A DNA stretch of 64,000 nt from Planctomycetota bacterium. GTDB lineage: Bacteria; Planctomycetota; Uabimicrobiia; Uabimicrobiales; Uabimicrobiaceae. Position numbers and translations under genes: made by a program. Below, in pieces: positions 56,155-64,000 of this stretch. How positions within the stretch are numbered: the first letter of the stretch is position 1; each line of letters starts with the position of its first letter. The notes below the pieces were generated by a model that was given only the letters and a program-made list of their open reading frames with translations, did not search any database and was not told the origin of the DNA. Location: assembly GCA_029260735.1 (NCBI GenBank), contig JAJDCR010000015.1, positions 1 through 64,000 of the forward strand. The letters run 5' to 3'.

Positions 56155-57377
56155 ATCTAACTGTTTTAAAAAATAAACAAATTCAAAAACGTTTTTTCGA
56201 ACTCAGTGAGTTTCTCAAAACTCATCAAAATCTTTGGCAAACTCGGCCTTTTCATCAATTGCCTTTAAGTTGGGAAAAGCACTACCCTCATATATCAAAA
56301 TGGTTGCGAAATTTTTCTGAGCCTGAAATCGAAAAATATGCCGAATGCTTAGAAGAGTATCCCAGCTTACCTCAACCTTTTTACACTTGGGTTCATAAGG
56401 GCAAAACTCTCTCAGGCTTAGCTTCTTTTCCTTACAACAAAATCAGCTTGCCTTCTTTTTGTTTTCGTGGTGTTCCTGGTAAAAAGCAAAAACAAATTCA
56501 AGCATTGTGCCAAGTTCTTGATCCCCTCGTTTCAAAAGATATTTCTTCTGTTGTTGACTGGTGTAGTGGCAAAGGACATCTGGGAAGAAACTGGTTTCGT
56601 TTACAAAAAACTCCCACTATTTTTATTGAAAAAAATGAGCTACTCTGCCAACAAGGAAACCTACTTCTAAACAAAGAAAGAATCACCGCTCGCTTTTTAC
56701 ATCGCGATGTTTTAAAAGATAACCTTTCAACAGAACTTCCTCCCCAAGCACTCTTTCTTGCTCTTCATGCTTGTGGAAATCTTCATCATCAGTTGTTAAA
56801 AAAAATTTTTTCCTACCAAGCCCGAGCTTTTGCTTTGTCTCCTTGCTGCTACCACCGTATAGATACAGAGTTTTACCAACCTTTATCTTGCGCTGGAAAA
56901 AAAATAAACTTAAAGCTAGATCAAAATGCTCTTTGCTTGGCCATGCTCCAAGAAAATCCTCAGCGTCCTCAAGAGTTAAAATTTCGTCGTCAATCAATGA
57001 AGTGGAGACTAGCCTTTGATCTAGTTGTGCAAGAAAAACTAGGAGAAGAGAAATATGTCTCTCTTCCTAGTTTCCCGCGAGATTTTCTAAGACTACCTTT
57101 CTCTGATTTTTGCCAAAAAATGATAGACAAAAATCAGCTTTCCTTTTCTCTATCATCTTCAAGTTGTGAGAAATACTTGTCTTTAGGGCAAGAAAAACTC
57201 AGAATAATTAGAGGTCTAGGGTTGCTTCTAAACATTTTTAGACGACCTTTGGAGCTATGGTTAGTTCTTGATAAAGCTATGTATTTGCAAGAGAAAGGGG
57301 TAGCCTGTCAAGTAGGAAAGTTTTGCTCGTTTGCCGATAGTCCTCGTAATATTCTTTTATTTGCAGAATTTTCTTAA
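56151..57377 (+). CDS. Methyltransf_32-like SAM-dependent methyltransferase
   Basis: A protein of 408 residues. The methyltransferase core lies in the middle: VVDWCSGKGHLGR (SAM loop), FIEKN (acidic residue after strand 2), LALHACGNLHH and SPCCYH. This D-x-x-x-GKGHL...HACG...CCYH set is that of the Methyltransf_32 family (eukaryotic METTL25/GSTCD-like and bacterial relatives). The target may be RNA or protein; it is not known from sequence. The GTG start overlaps the kinase stop by 4 bases, so the two are coupled. The C-terminal 120 residues are helical and unassigned. Confidence 0.8.
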   Translation: MNLTVLKNKQIQKRFFELSEFLKTHQNLWQTRPFHQLPLSWEKHYPHISKWLRNFSEPEIEKYAECLEEYPSLPQPFYTWVHKGKTLSGLASFPYNKISLPSFCFRGVPGKKQKQIQALCQVLDPLVSKDISSVVDWCSGKGHLGRNWFRLQKTPTIFIEKNELLCQQGNLLLNKERITARFLHRDVLKDNLSTELPPQALFLALHACGNLHHQLLKKIFSYQARAFALSPCCYHRIDTEFYQPLSCAGKKINLKLDQNALCLAMLQENPQRPQELKFRRQSMKWRLAFDLVVQEKLGEEKYVSLPSFPRDFLRLPFSDFCQKMIDKNQLSFSLSSSSCEKYLSLGQEKLRIIRGLGLLLNIFRRPLELWLVLDKAMYLQEKGVACQVGKFCSFADSPRNILLFAEFS

Positions 57378-57446
57378 AAATTTCGTTTTTGTCATTAGCT
57401 CTATTAGCTCTGACCAAAAGATACAAATTATTTTCCAGATGCCCTC

Positions 57447-57476
57447 TTGCAAATTTTTGCAAAGAGAGGATATAAT
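57447..57476 (+). promoter_or_regulatory. Candidate sigma-70-like promoter for rlmN
   Basis: TTGCAA (57447-57452) and a perfect TATAAT (57471-57476) are 18 bases apart, and the rlmN ATG follows 63 bases later. The -35 box is inside an imperfect palindrome (CTCTTGCAAA ... TTTGCAAAGAG, 57444-57466) that could be an operator. Based on consensus match only. Confidence 0.5.
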
Positions 57477-57539
57477 GAAAAAACTTACTTGATCACAAAA
57501 GTTTCCACTCAAAAAGATACAAAAAGATAACATATCACA

Positions 57540-58616
57540 ATGGATAGCGAAAAAATCAAATACTTGCAAGAAAATTACAACTTGCCTTCATATCGGTGTC
57601 AACAACTAAAAGAAGCTTTTTTTCATAAGCATATATCTGAGTACACCAACATTACTACTTTTCCTAAAGAACTACGAGGAAGACTACAAGAAGAAGTCCC
57701 TGTTCTAACAACATCTCTGTACAAAATCTACGCTTCCCAAGAAAAAAATGCCTACAAAGCACTGTTACAACTAAAAGACAAACGTCTTGTTGAAACTGTT
57801 TTGTTAAATCCCAAACCGGGTCTTTGGTCTTGTTGTATTAGTAGCCAAGTTGGTTGCGTTTTAGGATGTACGTTTTGTGCCACTGGCACAATGGGGTTAG
57901 CACGAAACCTAAGCTCTGAAGAGATTACAGATCAAGTGCTTTTTTGGCAATTTTTTATTAAAGAAGAAAAAATTCCTGCTCGCTTAAGCAATGTTGTCTA
58001 CATGGGAATGGGAGAACCATTTCATAACAAAAAAGAAGTATTCAAAAGTTTACGCGAATTAATGAACCCAGAGACTTTTCATCTGGGAGCTCGTCATCTC
58101 TCTGTTTCGACATCGGGTTTAGTACCTGCTATCTATGAATTTACAGAACAGTTCCCTCAGGTTAATTTAGCTATTTCGCTCCACGCTCCTAACAATGAGC
58201 TAAGAGTTAAACTTATGCCTATCAACAAGCCTTATCCTTTGGAAAAACTTATGGCGGCGATAGAGCATTATATTGAAGCGACCAATCGCAAAGTTTTTAT
58301 TGAATACATCATGTTAAAAGAAGAAAACGATAGCTTAGTTCTTGCCGATCAACTCGCTGATCTTTTGAAAAAGGTTTCTAAATCGCATCTTCTTCATGTT
58401 AATTTAATAGTGTATAATCAAACTGATAGCGAGCACATAGAAACTCCCAAGGAAAAGGCTCGTAAATTTAAAAATCGTCTACAAGAAAAGGGACTTAGTG
58501 CAACTATTCGAAAGAATTTAGGTCGCGATATTGATGGAGCTTGTGGACAACTTGCTTTGAAAGAACCCGGCCGCACGACTTATTTCCAGTCCACAAATTT
58601 TGTGGAAGTTATCTAG
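57540..58616 (+). CDS. rlmN: 23S rRNA (adenine-2503-C2)-methyltransferase
   Basis: A 358-residue radical-SAM enzyme that methylates A2503 of 23S rRNA and A37 of some tRNAs. The iron-sulfur cluster motif C-x3-C-x2-C is at C106, C110 and C113. The methyl-carrying cysteine is in DGACGQLA near the C-terminus. VVYMGMGEP and SVSTSGLVPAI are further RlmN signatures. The length is normal. ATG 57540 follows a weak ribosome-binding site (AAAAGAT). Confidence 0.95.
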   Translation: MDSEKIKYLQENYNLPSYRCQQLKEAFFHKHISEYTNITTFPKELRGRLQEEVPVLTTSLYKIYASQEKNAYKALLQLKDKRLVETVLLNPKPGLWSCCISSQVGCVLGCTFCATGTMGLARNLSSEEITDQVLFWQFFIKEEKIPARLSNVVYMGMGEPFHNKKEVFKSLRELMNPETFHLGARHLSVSTSGLVPAIYEFTEQFPQVNLAISLHAPNNELRVKLMPINKPYPLEKLMAAIEHYIEATNRKVFIEYIMLKEENDSLVLADQLADLLKKVSKSHLLHVNLIVYNQTDSEHIETPKEKARKFKNRLQEKGLSATIRKNLGRDIDGACGQLALKEPGRTTYFQSTNFVEVI

Positions 58617-58654
58617 TAGATAGAATTACCAGTGACACATAACGGAGCTAAATT

Positions 58655-59131
58655 ATGAAAATCATGTGTTTTCTTTTTTCCTGGGCATTTGTTTTTGTGA
58701 TAGCATGTGCAGGATGCAGTAGTGCAGAAGAAATGAAGATTGATCCTAATACAATCAAAACCGTTGATGACGAAATCGAGATAAAAAATGATCCTAAATC
58801 TTCCTTTGAACGGTTTCGACGTGCTGCCCTCAAAAGCCAATGGAAAAAATCTTACCAAGAGCTGACACAGCAATGGAAAGAAAATTTATCTTTATCTAAT
58901 TTTTCTCGGGAAATACAGGGAGCAGGAAAAACTATGCTCCAGGAGCCTATTCTCTCCATTTACTATTCTCATGAAGAAGACGAACCAGAGTGTCATATCA
59001 TTACGGAAAACGATGGAGGAGATAAGACATTTTATCGCTTTGTCATGGAAGACAATCTCTGGAAAATGGGTGGGATTAGGTTTCAGTCAATAGAAGACGC
59101 TCAAGAGGGCGATGAGAAGACAGAGGGATAG
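58655..59131 (+). CDS. Predicted lipoprotein
   Basis: A protein of 158 residues. CFLFSWAFVFVIACAGCSSAEE is a signal peptide with a lipobox-like end. The mature part is acidic with a region SSFERFRRAALKSQWKKSYQELT, typical of small proteins with an NTF2-like or DUF4878-like fold in which helix 1 begins FxxxxxALxxxDWxxxYxxLT; this is a weak resemblance. It lies 38 bases after rlmN and is followed by a hairpin repeat. Function unknown. Confidence 0.7.
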   Translation: MKIMCFLFSWAFVFVIACAGCSSAEEMKIDPNTIKTVDDEIEIKNDPKSSFERFRRAALKSQWKKSYQELTQQWKENLSLSNFSREIQGAGKTMLQEPILSIYYSHEEDEPECHIITENDGGDKTFYRFVMEDNLWKMGGIRFQSIEDAQEGDEKTEG

Positions 59132-59136
59132 GATTT

Positions 59137-59234
59137 AATGGAGGGCGCGGCTCCTGCCGAGCAGGTGTTGTGCCTATATTAAAATAGCAACAGCCAATCA
59201 CACCCCCTGCTCGGCAGGCGCCTCGCCCTCCATT
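59137..59234. repeat. Hairpin element, copy B of the CTCCTGCCGAG family
   Basis: AATGGAGGGCG-x-GGC at 59137 and its complement ending at 59234 pair over 36 bases with about five mismatches around a 26-base loop. The GGCTCCTGCCGAG core and the GCCTCGCCC flank are shared with the hairpin at 1-73. It lies between convergent genes, so it may stop transcription from either side. Confidence 0.8.
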
Positions 59235-59281
59235 AAAAATGGTACTTAGAACGATTTTAGATAAACCTCGTGTAAGTCTTT

Positions 59282-60700
59282 TTATTCTTTCGGAGGCAAA
59301 ATATGAACAGGTTCTCCTTTGGCTACTTTTGCTGCTTCCATCATCAGCTCTCCCAGTGTCGGATGTGGATGAGTGGTTAGAGCAATATCATCTAAAAGAG
59401 CCGACATTTCGATTGCTAAGGCAGCTTCTGAGATTAAGTCAGAGGCGTGGCTCCCTACAATTTCAACTCCTCGAACAACTTCTTCTGTGTCGGCAATGAT
59501 TTTAACAAAACCCTCCGTCTCATTGGTGGATTTAGCTCGTCCAGATGCAGCATAAGGAAATTTACCTACTTTAATGGATAATCCCTCGGCAAGAGCTTCG
59601 TCTTCAGTTATTCCTGCAATAGCCACTTCTGGATCGGTAAAGATAACGCCTGGAACAGTTTGGATATCTTCTGTCGAGTAGTGAGCTCCACAAATATTTT
59701 CAGCCGCCATCTCCCCTTCTTTGGAAGCTTTATGAGCGAGCATAGGTTGGCCTACGACGTCTCCAATAGCGTAAATATGAGGATGATTTGTCTGAAGGCA
59801 ATCATTGACCATGACAAACCCTCTTTCATCAATTGCTAATCCGATATTTTCTGCTCCCCACCCTTGGCTATTTGGTTTCCGTCCTACTGCTAAACAGATA
59901 AAGTCGGCAACAACTCTTTTATTGTTCCCTTCATGTTCAAAAACTAACTCTACTTGATCTCCTGCTTCCTTCCAAGACTTAGCTCTTGCAGAAAGAAAAA
60001 CGTCTGATTGGTATTTTCGAAACTTATCTTCTACGACTTTAGCAACATCTTTGGATGTTCCAGGAAGAAGTTGATCCATCATTTCAATTACTTTTACCTT
60101 TGTTCCGAGTTTAGCGTATACAGTTCCGAGCTCTAAACCAATTACCCCACCTCCGATTAAAATCATAGACTTGGGAATACTCTTTAGCTCTAATAGATCA
60201 GTCGAGTCTAAAATATTTTTATGATCAAAAGAAAAACCTGGTATTTCGATGGGAGAAGAGCCTGTGGCCAATATAGCGTGCTCAAAGTTTACTTCAAAGA
60301 TCTCTCCTTTGGAATTTGTCACTTGGGCTTGATGAGGAGAAGTCAATTTTGCAATTCCCTCAAGATGAGAAACACCATTGCCTTTCAAAAGTTGTGCAAT
60401 CCCACCAGTTAGAGATCGAACGGTTTTATCTTTCCATTTCTGAGTTTGTTCCCAATCTATTTCCACTTTGTGTGCAATAATCCCCATCTTTTTATTTTTA
60501 ACAATAGTGTTTTCATAGGACTTAGCCATTTGAATTAAAGATTTAGAAGGGATACAGCCCCAGTTTAGACAAACCCCTCCTAGATTTTTTTCCTTTTCAA
60601 CGACTAAGACTTTTTGCCCTAGTTGTCCTAGGCGAATAGCTGCTACATATCCGCCTGGTCCAGCTCCGATAACTAAGGTTTGTACATTCAGTTGTTCCAT
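59282..60700 (-). CDS. lpdA: Dihydrolipoyl dehydrogenase
   Basis: A 472-residue flavoprotein, the E3 subunit of 2-oxo acid dehydrogenase complexes and glycine cleavage, which reoxidises dihydrolipoamide with NAD. Seen: FAD loop VIGAGPGGYVAA, redox disulfide GGVCLNWGC (C44, C49), NAD loop IGGGVIGLELG and the catalytic HPHPTLGE near the end. The length is normal. The gene abuts mce with no gap. Its placement after the methylmalonyl-CoA genes suggests service to branched-chain 2-oxo acid oxidation that feeds propionyl-CoA (inference). Confidence 0.95.
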   Translation of the reverse strand: MEQLNVQTLVIGAGPGGYVAAIRLGQLGQKVLVVEKEKNLGGVCLNWGCIPSKSLIQMAKSYENTIVKNKKMGIIAHKVEIDWEQTQKWKDKTVRSLTGGIAQLLKGNGVSHLEGIAKLTSPHQAQVTNSKGEIFEVNFEHAILATGSSPIEIPGFSFDHKNILDSTDLLELKSIPKSMILIGGGVIGLELGTVYAKLGTKVKVIEMMDQLLPGTSKDVAKVVEDKFRKYQSDVFLSARAKSWKEAGDQVELVFEHEGNNKRVVADFICLAVGRKPNSQGWGAENIGLAIDERGFVMVNDCLQTNHPHIYAIGDVVGQPMLAHKASKEGEMAAENICGAHYSTEDIQTVPGVIFTDPEVAIAGITEDEALAEGLSIKVGKFPYAASGRAKSTNETEGFVKIIADTEEVVRGVEIVGSHASDLISEAALAIEMSALLDDIALTTHPHPTLGELMMEAAKVAKGEPVHILPPKE

Positions 60701-61132
60701 CTAATCATCCTTTCTATTCTCTAAATTCTCACTTTCCTCTTGGCATAGTTCGGTTAGAACTCCAAAAGTGGATTTGGGGTGAGCAAATGCGATTTTTGTT
60801 CCGCTAGCTCCTGGTCGCGGACTTGTATCTATCATTTTTAGGGAGTTTTTTTGAAAAGTATCGATAGTTTTCTCGATGTTATCTACTTCGTAAGCAATAT
60901 GATGAACTCCAGAGCCCTTTTTTTCTAAAAACTTAGCAATAGGGCTGTCTTCTGCAGTGGGCTCTAAAAGTTCAATTCGGACGTTTCCTACCCCAAACAT
61001 AGCTACCTTAACTTTTTGGTCTGTGACCTCCTCTGTGCCTAAAAATGGAAGCCCTAAAACATTTTGATAATAAGACATCTGCTCTTCTAAGTTATGAACA
61101 GCTATTCCAATGTGGCTGATTTTCTCAATCAT
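60701..61132 (-). CDS. mce: Methylmalonyl-CoA epimerase
   Basis: About 143 residues, a vicinal-oxygen-chelate protein that interconverts (S)- and (R)-methylmalonyl-CoA. Seen: KISHIGIAVHNLEE at the N-terminus with the first metal histidine, GVHHIAYEV with the second, and ELLEP/LTELCQ segments with glutamate ligands, all as in known Mce enzymes. The ATG at 61132 follows GGGAG and overlaps the meaB stop by 8 bases. An upstream extension would lie in meaB and is not conserved. Confidence 0.93.
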   Translation of the reverse strand: MIEKISHIGIAVHNLEEQMSYYQNVLGLPFLGTEEVTDQKVKVAMFGVGNVRIELLEPTAEDSPIAKFLEKKGSGVHHIAYEVDNIEKTIDTFQKNSLKMIDTSPRPGASGTKIAFAHPKSTFGVLTELCQEESENLENRKDD

Positions 61133-62153
61133 TTTTTTCTCCCAAAACAGTATTACAATACGCTTCAAAAAGGTTATTTGCAGCAGTAAGAGGAGGAGTT
61201 TTACCTGCCTTGACTTCTTTTTCTAAAATCCGCAGTTGTCCTGCGATGACTTTATTTTGAAAAAAATTGTCTTCTAGTTTTTGCCAAATCACCTCTCGCA
61301 TCCATTCACTTCCTTGCTCTTGTCGATTTTTTTCAAAGAGACCTTGTTTTTTCATTATTTCTTGGAATTTCTGAATATTTTGCCATATCTCTTCAATTCC
61401 TTCTCCTTTAAAAGCAGAGCAAGAGCTTACAGGTGGTTGCCAATGAACGGAGCGATGTTGAAAAAAATGGATTACGCTTTTATAGCCCAAACGAGCCACC
61501 TCTGCTTGAGTTTGATTTTCTCCGTCAGCTTTGGTAATAGCAATGGCATCTGCCATTTCCACAATGCCTCTTTTTATACCCTGGAGTTCATCTCCTGAAT
61601 TGGCTAAAATTAAAAGAAGAAAGTAATCCACCATAGAATGAACAGCCGTTTCTGATTGCCCCACTCCTACAGTTTCAACCAGGATAACATCAAAACCACT
61701 CGCTTCACAAAGAATCATAGTCTCTCTTGTTTTCCGAGTGACTCCTCCTAAAGATGCTCCTGTGGGAGATGGCCGGATAAAGGCATTTGGATCTAAAGAA
61801 AGATGGGCCATACGAGTTTTATCCCCCATGATACTTCCTTTAGTAACTTGGCTACTCGGATCTACAGCTAAAACAGCTACCTTATGACCTCTTTTTGTTA
61901 AAAAGGTTCCGAAAACATCAATAAAAGTACTCTTTCCAACTCCAGGAGAACCGGTTATACCAATTCTAATAGATTTTGAATGTTCAGGTAAACACCTTCT
62001 TAGAATTTCCTGAGCAACTAAATGATCTTGAGCGCGGGTACTTTCCACCATTGTAATTGCTTGGCTCAAAACCACACGGTTTCCGGAGAGGACTCCATTA
62101 ACATAGTCTTCTACAGATTTCCTTTTGCGCTTATAGCTAAACTTCTTCACCAT
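61125..62153 (-). CDS. meaB: Methylmalonyl-CoA mutase-associated GTPase (MeaB/ArgK family)
   Basis: A 342-residue G3E-type GTPase that loads and protects the cobalamin cofactor of methylmalonyl-CoA mutase. Seen: Walker [21 protein letters not shown], the switch region [16 protein letters not shown] and the guanine-specificity-like ITKADGEN. The family was once annotated as LAO/AO transport ATPase. ATG 62153 is favoured; it overlaps the mutase's 3' end by 17 bases. Confidence 0.94.
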   Translation of the reverse strand: MVKKFSYKRKRKSVEDYVNGVLSGNRVVLSQAITMVESTRAQDHLVAQEILRRCLPEHSKSIRIGITGSPGVGKSTFIDVFGTFLTKRGHKVAVLAVDPSSQVTKGSIMGDKTRMAHLSLDPNAFIRPSPTGASLGGVTRKTRETMILCEASGFDVILVETVGVGQSETAVHSMVDYFLLLILANSGDELQGIKRGIVEMADAIAITKADGENQTQAEVARLGYKSVIHFFQHRSVHWQPPVSSCSAFKGEGIEEIWQNIQKFQEIMKKQGLFEKNRQEQGSEWMREVIWQKLEDNFFQNKVIAGQLRILEKEVKAGKTPPLTAANNLFEAYCNTVLGEKND

Positions 62154-64000
62154 CCGTGACAAAACCTTTTATAAGGAGACTAAGTATTTCTTGGGCAGCC
62201 ATAGGAATTTTAGTTCCTGGACCAAAAACTCCGATTACCCCTGCTTGATAAAGAGAGTCGTAATCCTGCGCAGGAATAACTCCTCCAGCAACAACTAAAA
62301 TATCTTCTCTTTCGAGTTTTTTTAGTTCACCAATTAATTCAGGAACCAATGTCTTATGCCCTCCTGCTAAACTAGAAACTCCCACTAAATGAACATCGTT
62401 TTCAGCAGCTTGCAACGCCACTTCCTTAGGAGTTTGAAAAAGAGGACCCACATCTACATCAAAACCAATATCGGCAAAGCTAGTGGCGATAACCTTTGAC
62501 CCTCTATCATGTCCATCTTGCCCGATTTTGGCCACTAAAATACGAGGTCGTCTTCCTTCTAGTTCGGAAAACTCATCTGCCATTTGTTGAGCTTTAGCAA
62601 ACTCACTGCTATCTTCCATCTCTTTTCCATATACTCCTGCTACGGTTTGAACGACAGCTTGGTACCTTTGAAAAACTTTTTCACAAGCAAAAGAAATCTC
62701 TCCCAGGGTAGCTCTTTTACGTGCAGCTTCTACAGACAAAGCAAGAAGGTTTCCTTCTCCCGTTTTTGCACATTGGGTAATTGCTTCTAAAGCCCTTTCG
62801 ACTGCATTTTCGTCTCTTTCGGCTCGCAGTTTTGCTAAACGTCGAATTTGAGCTTCTCGCACAGCACTGTTGTCCACCTCTAAAATAGAAAGAGGGGATT
62901 GTTTTTCGACAGTGTACTTATTGACTCCGACAATAACGTTTTTCCCACTATCAATTAAACCTTGCTTGCGGGCTGCGGCCTCTTCGATTCTCTTTTTTGG
63001 TAAACCAGTAGCAATTGCTTTGGACATTCCCCCCAAACTTTCAATTTCTTCAATTAACTTCCATGCTCGATGAGCTAAATCATGAGTTAGTTTTTCTACA
63101 TAGAAGGACCCTCCCCAAGGGTCAACAACCCGACAAATTTCCGTTTCTTCTTGCAAAAAGATTTGAGTATTACGAGCGACTTTCGCGGTGAAGTCTGTAG
63201 GCAAAGCAATGGCTTCATCAAGAGCGTTAGTATGTAAAGATTGGGTATGGCCAAAAACCGCTGCCATGGCCTCTATACAAGTTCGAGCAACATTGTTGTA
63301 AGGGTCTTGTTCGGTTAAGCTCCAACCGGAGGTCTGGCAGTGAACCCGCAAAGCCATAGATTTTTCTTTTTGAGGATGGAATTGTTTAACTATTTTTGCC
63401 CAAAGCATACGAGCAGCCCGCATCTTGGCTATTTCCATAAAGTGATTCATTCCTATTCCCCAAAAAAACGAGATACGGGGAGCAAAACTATCGATAGGAA
63501 TACCTGCATTAACTCCTGCTCTGAGATATTCCAAGCCATCAGCTAAGGTATATGCCATTTCTATGTCCGCAGTAGCCCCTGCTTCTTGCATATGGTAGCC
63601 ACTAACGCTAATAGAGTTAAACTTGGGCATGTTCTGTGAAGTGTAGGCGAATATATCTGTGACAATACGCATAGAGGGATCAGGAGGATAGATATAGGTG
63701 TTTCTAACCATAAATTCTTTTAAAATATCGTTCTGAATAGTTCCACTGAGTTTTTCTAGGGAAACCCCCTGTTCTTCCGCTGCGACAATATAAAAAGCCA
63801 TAATGGGTAAAACTGCCCCATTCATAGTCATAGACACAGATATTTTATCTAGGGGGATTTGGTCAAAAAGAATTTCCATGTCCAAAATAGAGTCTACTGC
63901 CACTCCTGCTTTTCCAACATCTCCAAAAACCCGAGGATGATCTGAGTCATACCCTCGATGAGTCGGCAAATCAAAAGCTATTGATAGTCCTTTTTGTCCT
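62137..64000 (-). CDS. mutB: Methylmalonyl-CoA mutase, large (catalytic) subunit, 5' end outside window
   Basis: The frame runs off the right edge: codons from 63970 to 64000 still read [17 protein letters not shown], typical of the mutase interior, so the start lies beyond the window. About 620 residues are present. Seen: TIM-barrel substrate motifs [23 protein letters not shown] with the catalytic histidine, and a C-terminal B12 domain with DGHDRG (the cobalt-ligating histidine), SSLAGGH and VVAGGVIP. It interconverts methylmalonyl-CoA and succinyl-CoA. A single polypeptide carries both barrel and B12 domain. It is followed by meaB, mce and lpdA. Confidence 0.96.
   Translation of the reverse strand, partial: GQKGLSIAFDLPTHRGYDSDHPRVFGDVGKAGVAVDSILDMEILFDQIPLDKISVSMTMNGAVLPIMAFYIVAAEEQGVSLEKLSGTIQNDILKEFMVRNTYIYPPDPSMRIVTDIFAYTSQNMPKFNSISVSGYHMQEAGATADIEMAYTLADGLEYLRAGVNAGIPIDSFAPRISFFWGIGMNHFMEIAKMRAARMLWAKIVKQFHPQKEKSMALRVHCQTSGWSLTEQDPYNNVARTCIEAMAAVFGHTQSLHTNALDEAIALPTDFTAKVARNTQIFLQEETEICRVVDPWGGSFYVEKLTHDLAHRAWKLIEEIESLGGMSKAIATGLPKKRIEEAAARKQGLIDSGKNVIVGVNKYTVEKQSPLSILEVDNSAVREAQIRRLAKLRAERDENAVERALEAITQCAKTGEGNLLALSVEAARKRATLGEISFACEKVFQRYQAVVQTVAGVYGKEMEDSSEFAKAQQMADEFSELEGRRPRILVAKIGQDGHDRGSKVIATSFADIGFDVDVGPLFQTPKEVALQAAENDVHLVGVSSLAGGHKTLVPELIGELKKLEREDILVVAGGVIPAQDYDSLYQAGVIGVFGPGTKIPMAAQEILSLLIKGFVTDGEEV

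Noticed and set aside
61125-62153. Lysine/arginine/ornithine transport ATPase (ArgK) annotation
   Set aside because: The gene lies between mutB and mce and has the MeaB GTPase motifs; the transport label is historical.
1-64000. CRISPR arrays, tRNA, rRNA genes, integrases or transposases
   Set aside because: None was found. The repeats present are inverted pairs in gaps and not regularly spaced direct repeats, and no cloverleaf or recombinase was seen.

Overview
The window reads as chromosome of a low-GC, Gram-negative bacterium with planctomycete-like gene content. The grounds are eight protein-kinase-fold genes in 64 kb (six apparently catalytic, two degenerate), zinc ribbons and membrane spans attached to kinases, Sel1, HEAT and PQQ-propeller repeats, a GspK-like pseudopilin gene of unusual size, an LPS-heptose epimerase, and lysine/arginine synthesis on the LysW carrier protein. 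The lineage is inferred; there is no rRNA, tRNA or phylogenetic marker to fix it.

Layout. (1) 103-11956, minus strand: six genes in a phospho-signalling island, namely a membrane-anchored charged protein, a zinc ribbon/pseudokinase/PP2C fusion, a VWA protein, a zinc ribbon-FHA protein, a Hanks-type kinase, and a 1413-residue pseudokinase with FN3-like repeats. (2) 12227-19066, plus strand: NAD-dependent isocitrate dehydrogenase-like enzyme, a Sel1-repeat receptor kinase, a prolyl oligopeptidase and a Stf0-type sulfotransferase; then a minus-strand methyltransferase with a gene remnant upstream. (3) 20423-27565, plus: HldD epimerase, a small lipoprotein, a 163-bp hairpin element, then lysW-lysX-lysY-lysZ-lysJ-lysK. 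(4) 27623-35373, plus: two exported HEAT-repeat proteins, the second built around an unusual recurring ID-x-x-W motif. (5) 35854-40059, plus: a 1401-residue membrane kinase. (6) 40068-50794, minus: a five-gene cluster with a GspK/PilX-like pseudopilin, an exported unknown, a kinase-PQQ receptor, a membrane zinc-ribbon protein and another kinase. (7) 51076-54935, minus: polA, a PPP-type phosphatase and a lipoprotein. (8) 55132-59131, plus: kinase, a methyltransferase overlapping it, rlmN and a lipoprotein. (9) 59282 to the right edge, minus: mutB (cut by the window), meaB, mce and lpdA, the core of methylmalonyl-CoA interconversion.

How the parts work together. The lys cluster is a complete carrier-bound route from an amino-group-protected acidic amino acid to lysine or ornithine. 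The mutB-meaB-mce genes link propionyl-CoA and branched-chain catabolism to succinyl-CoA. The most unusual material is the signalling inventory: the 103-11956 island has one apparently active kinase, one apparently active phosphatase, an FHA phospho-reader, a VWA protein and two kinase folds that lack catalytic residues. It resembles the logic of TerY-P triads and of PpkA/PppA/Fha modules, but no ter or type VI secretion gene is present in the window. Most larger intergenic gaps hold inverted repeats of several unrelated sequence families.
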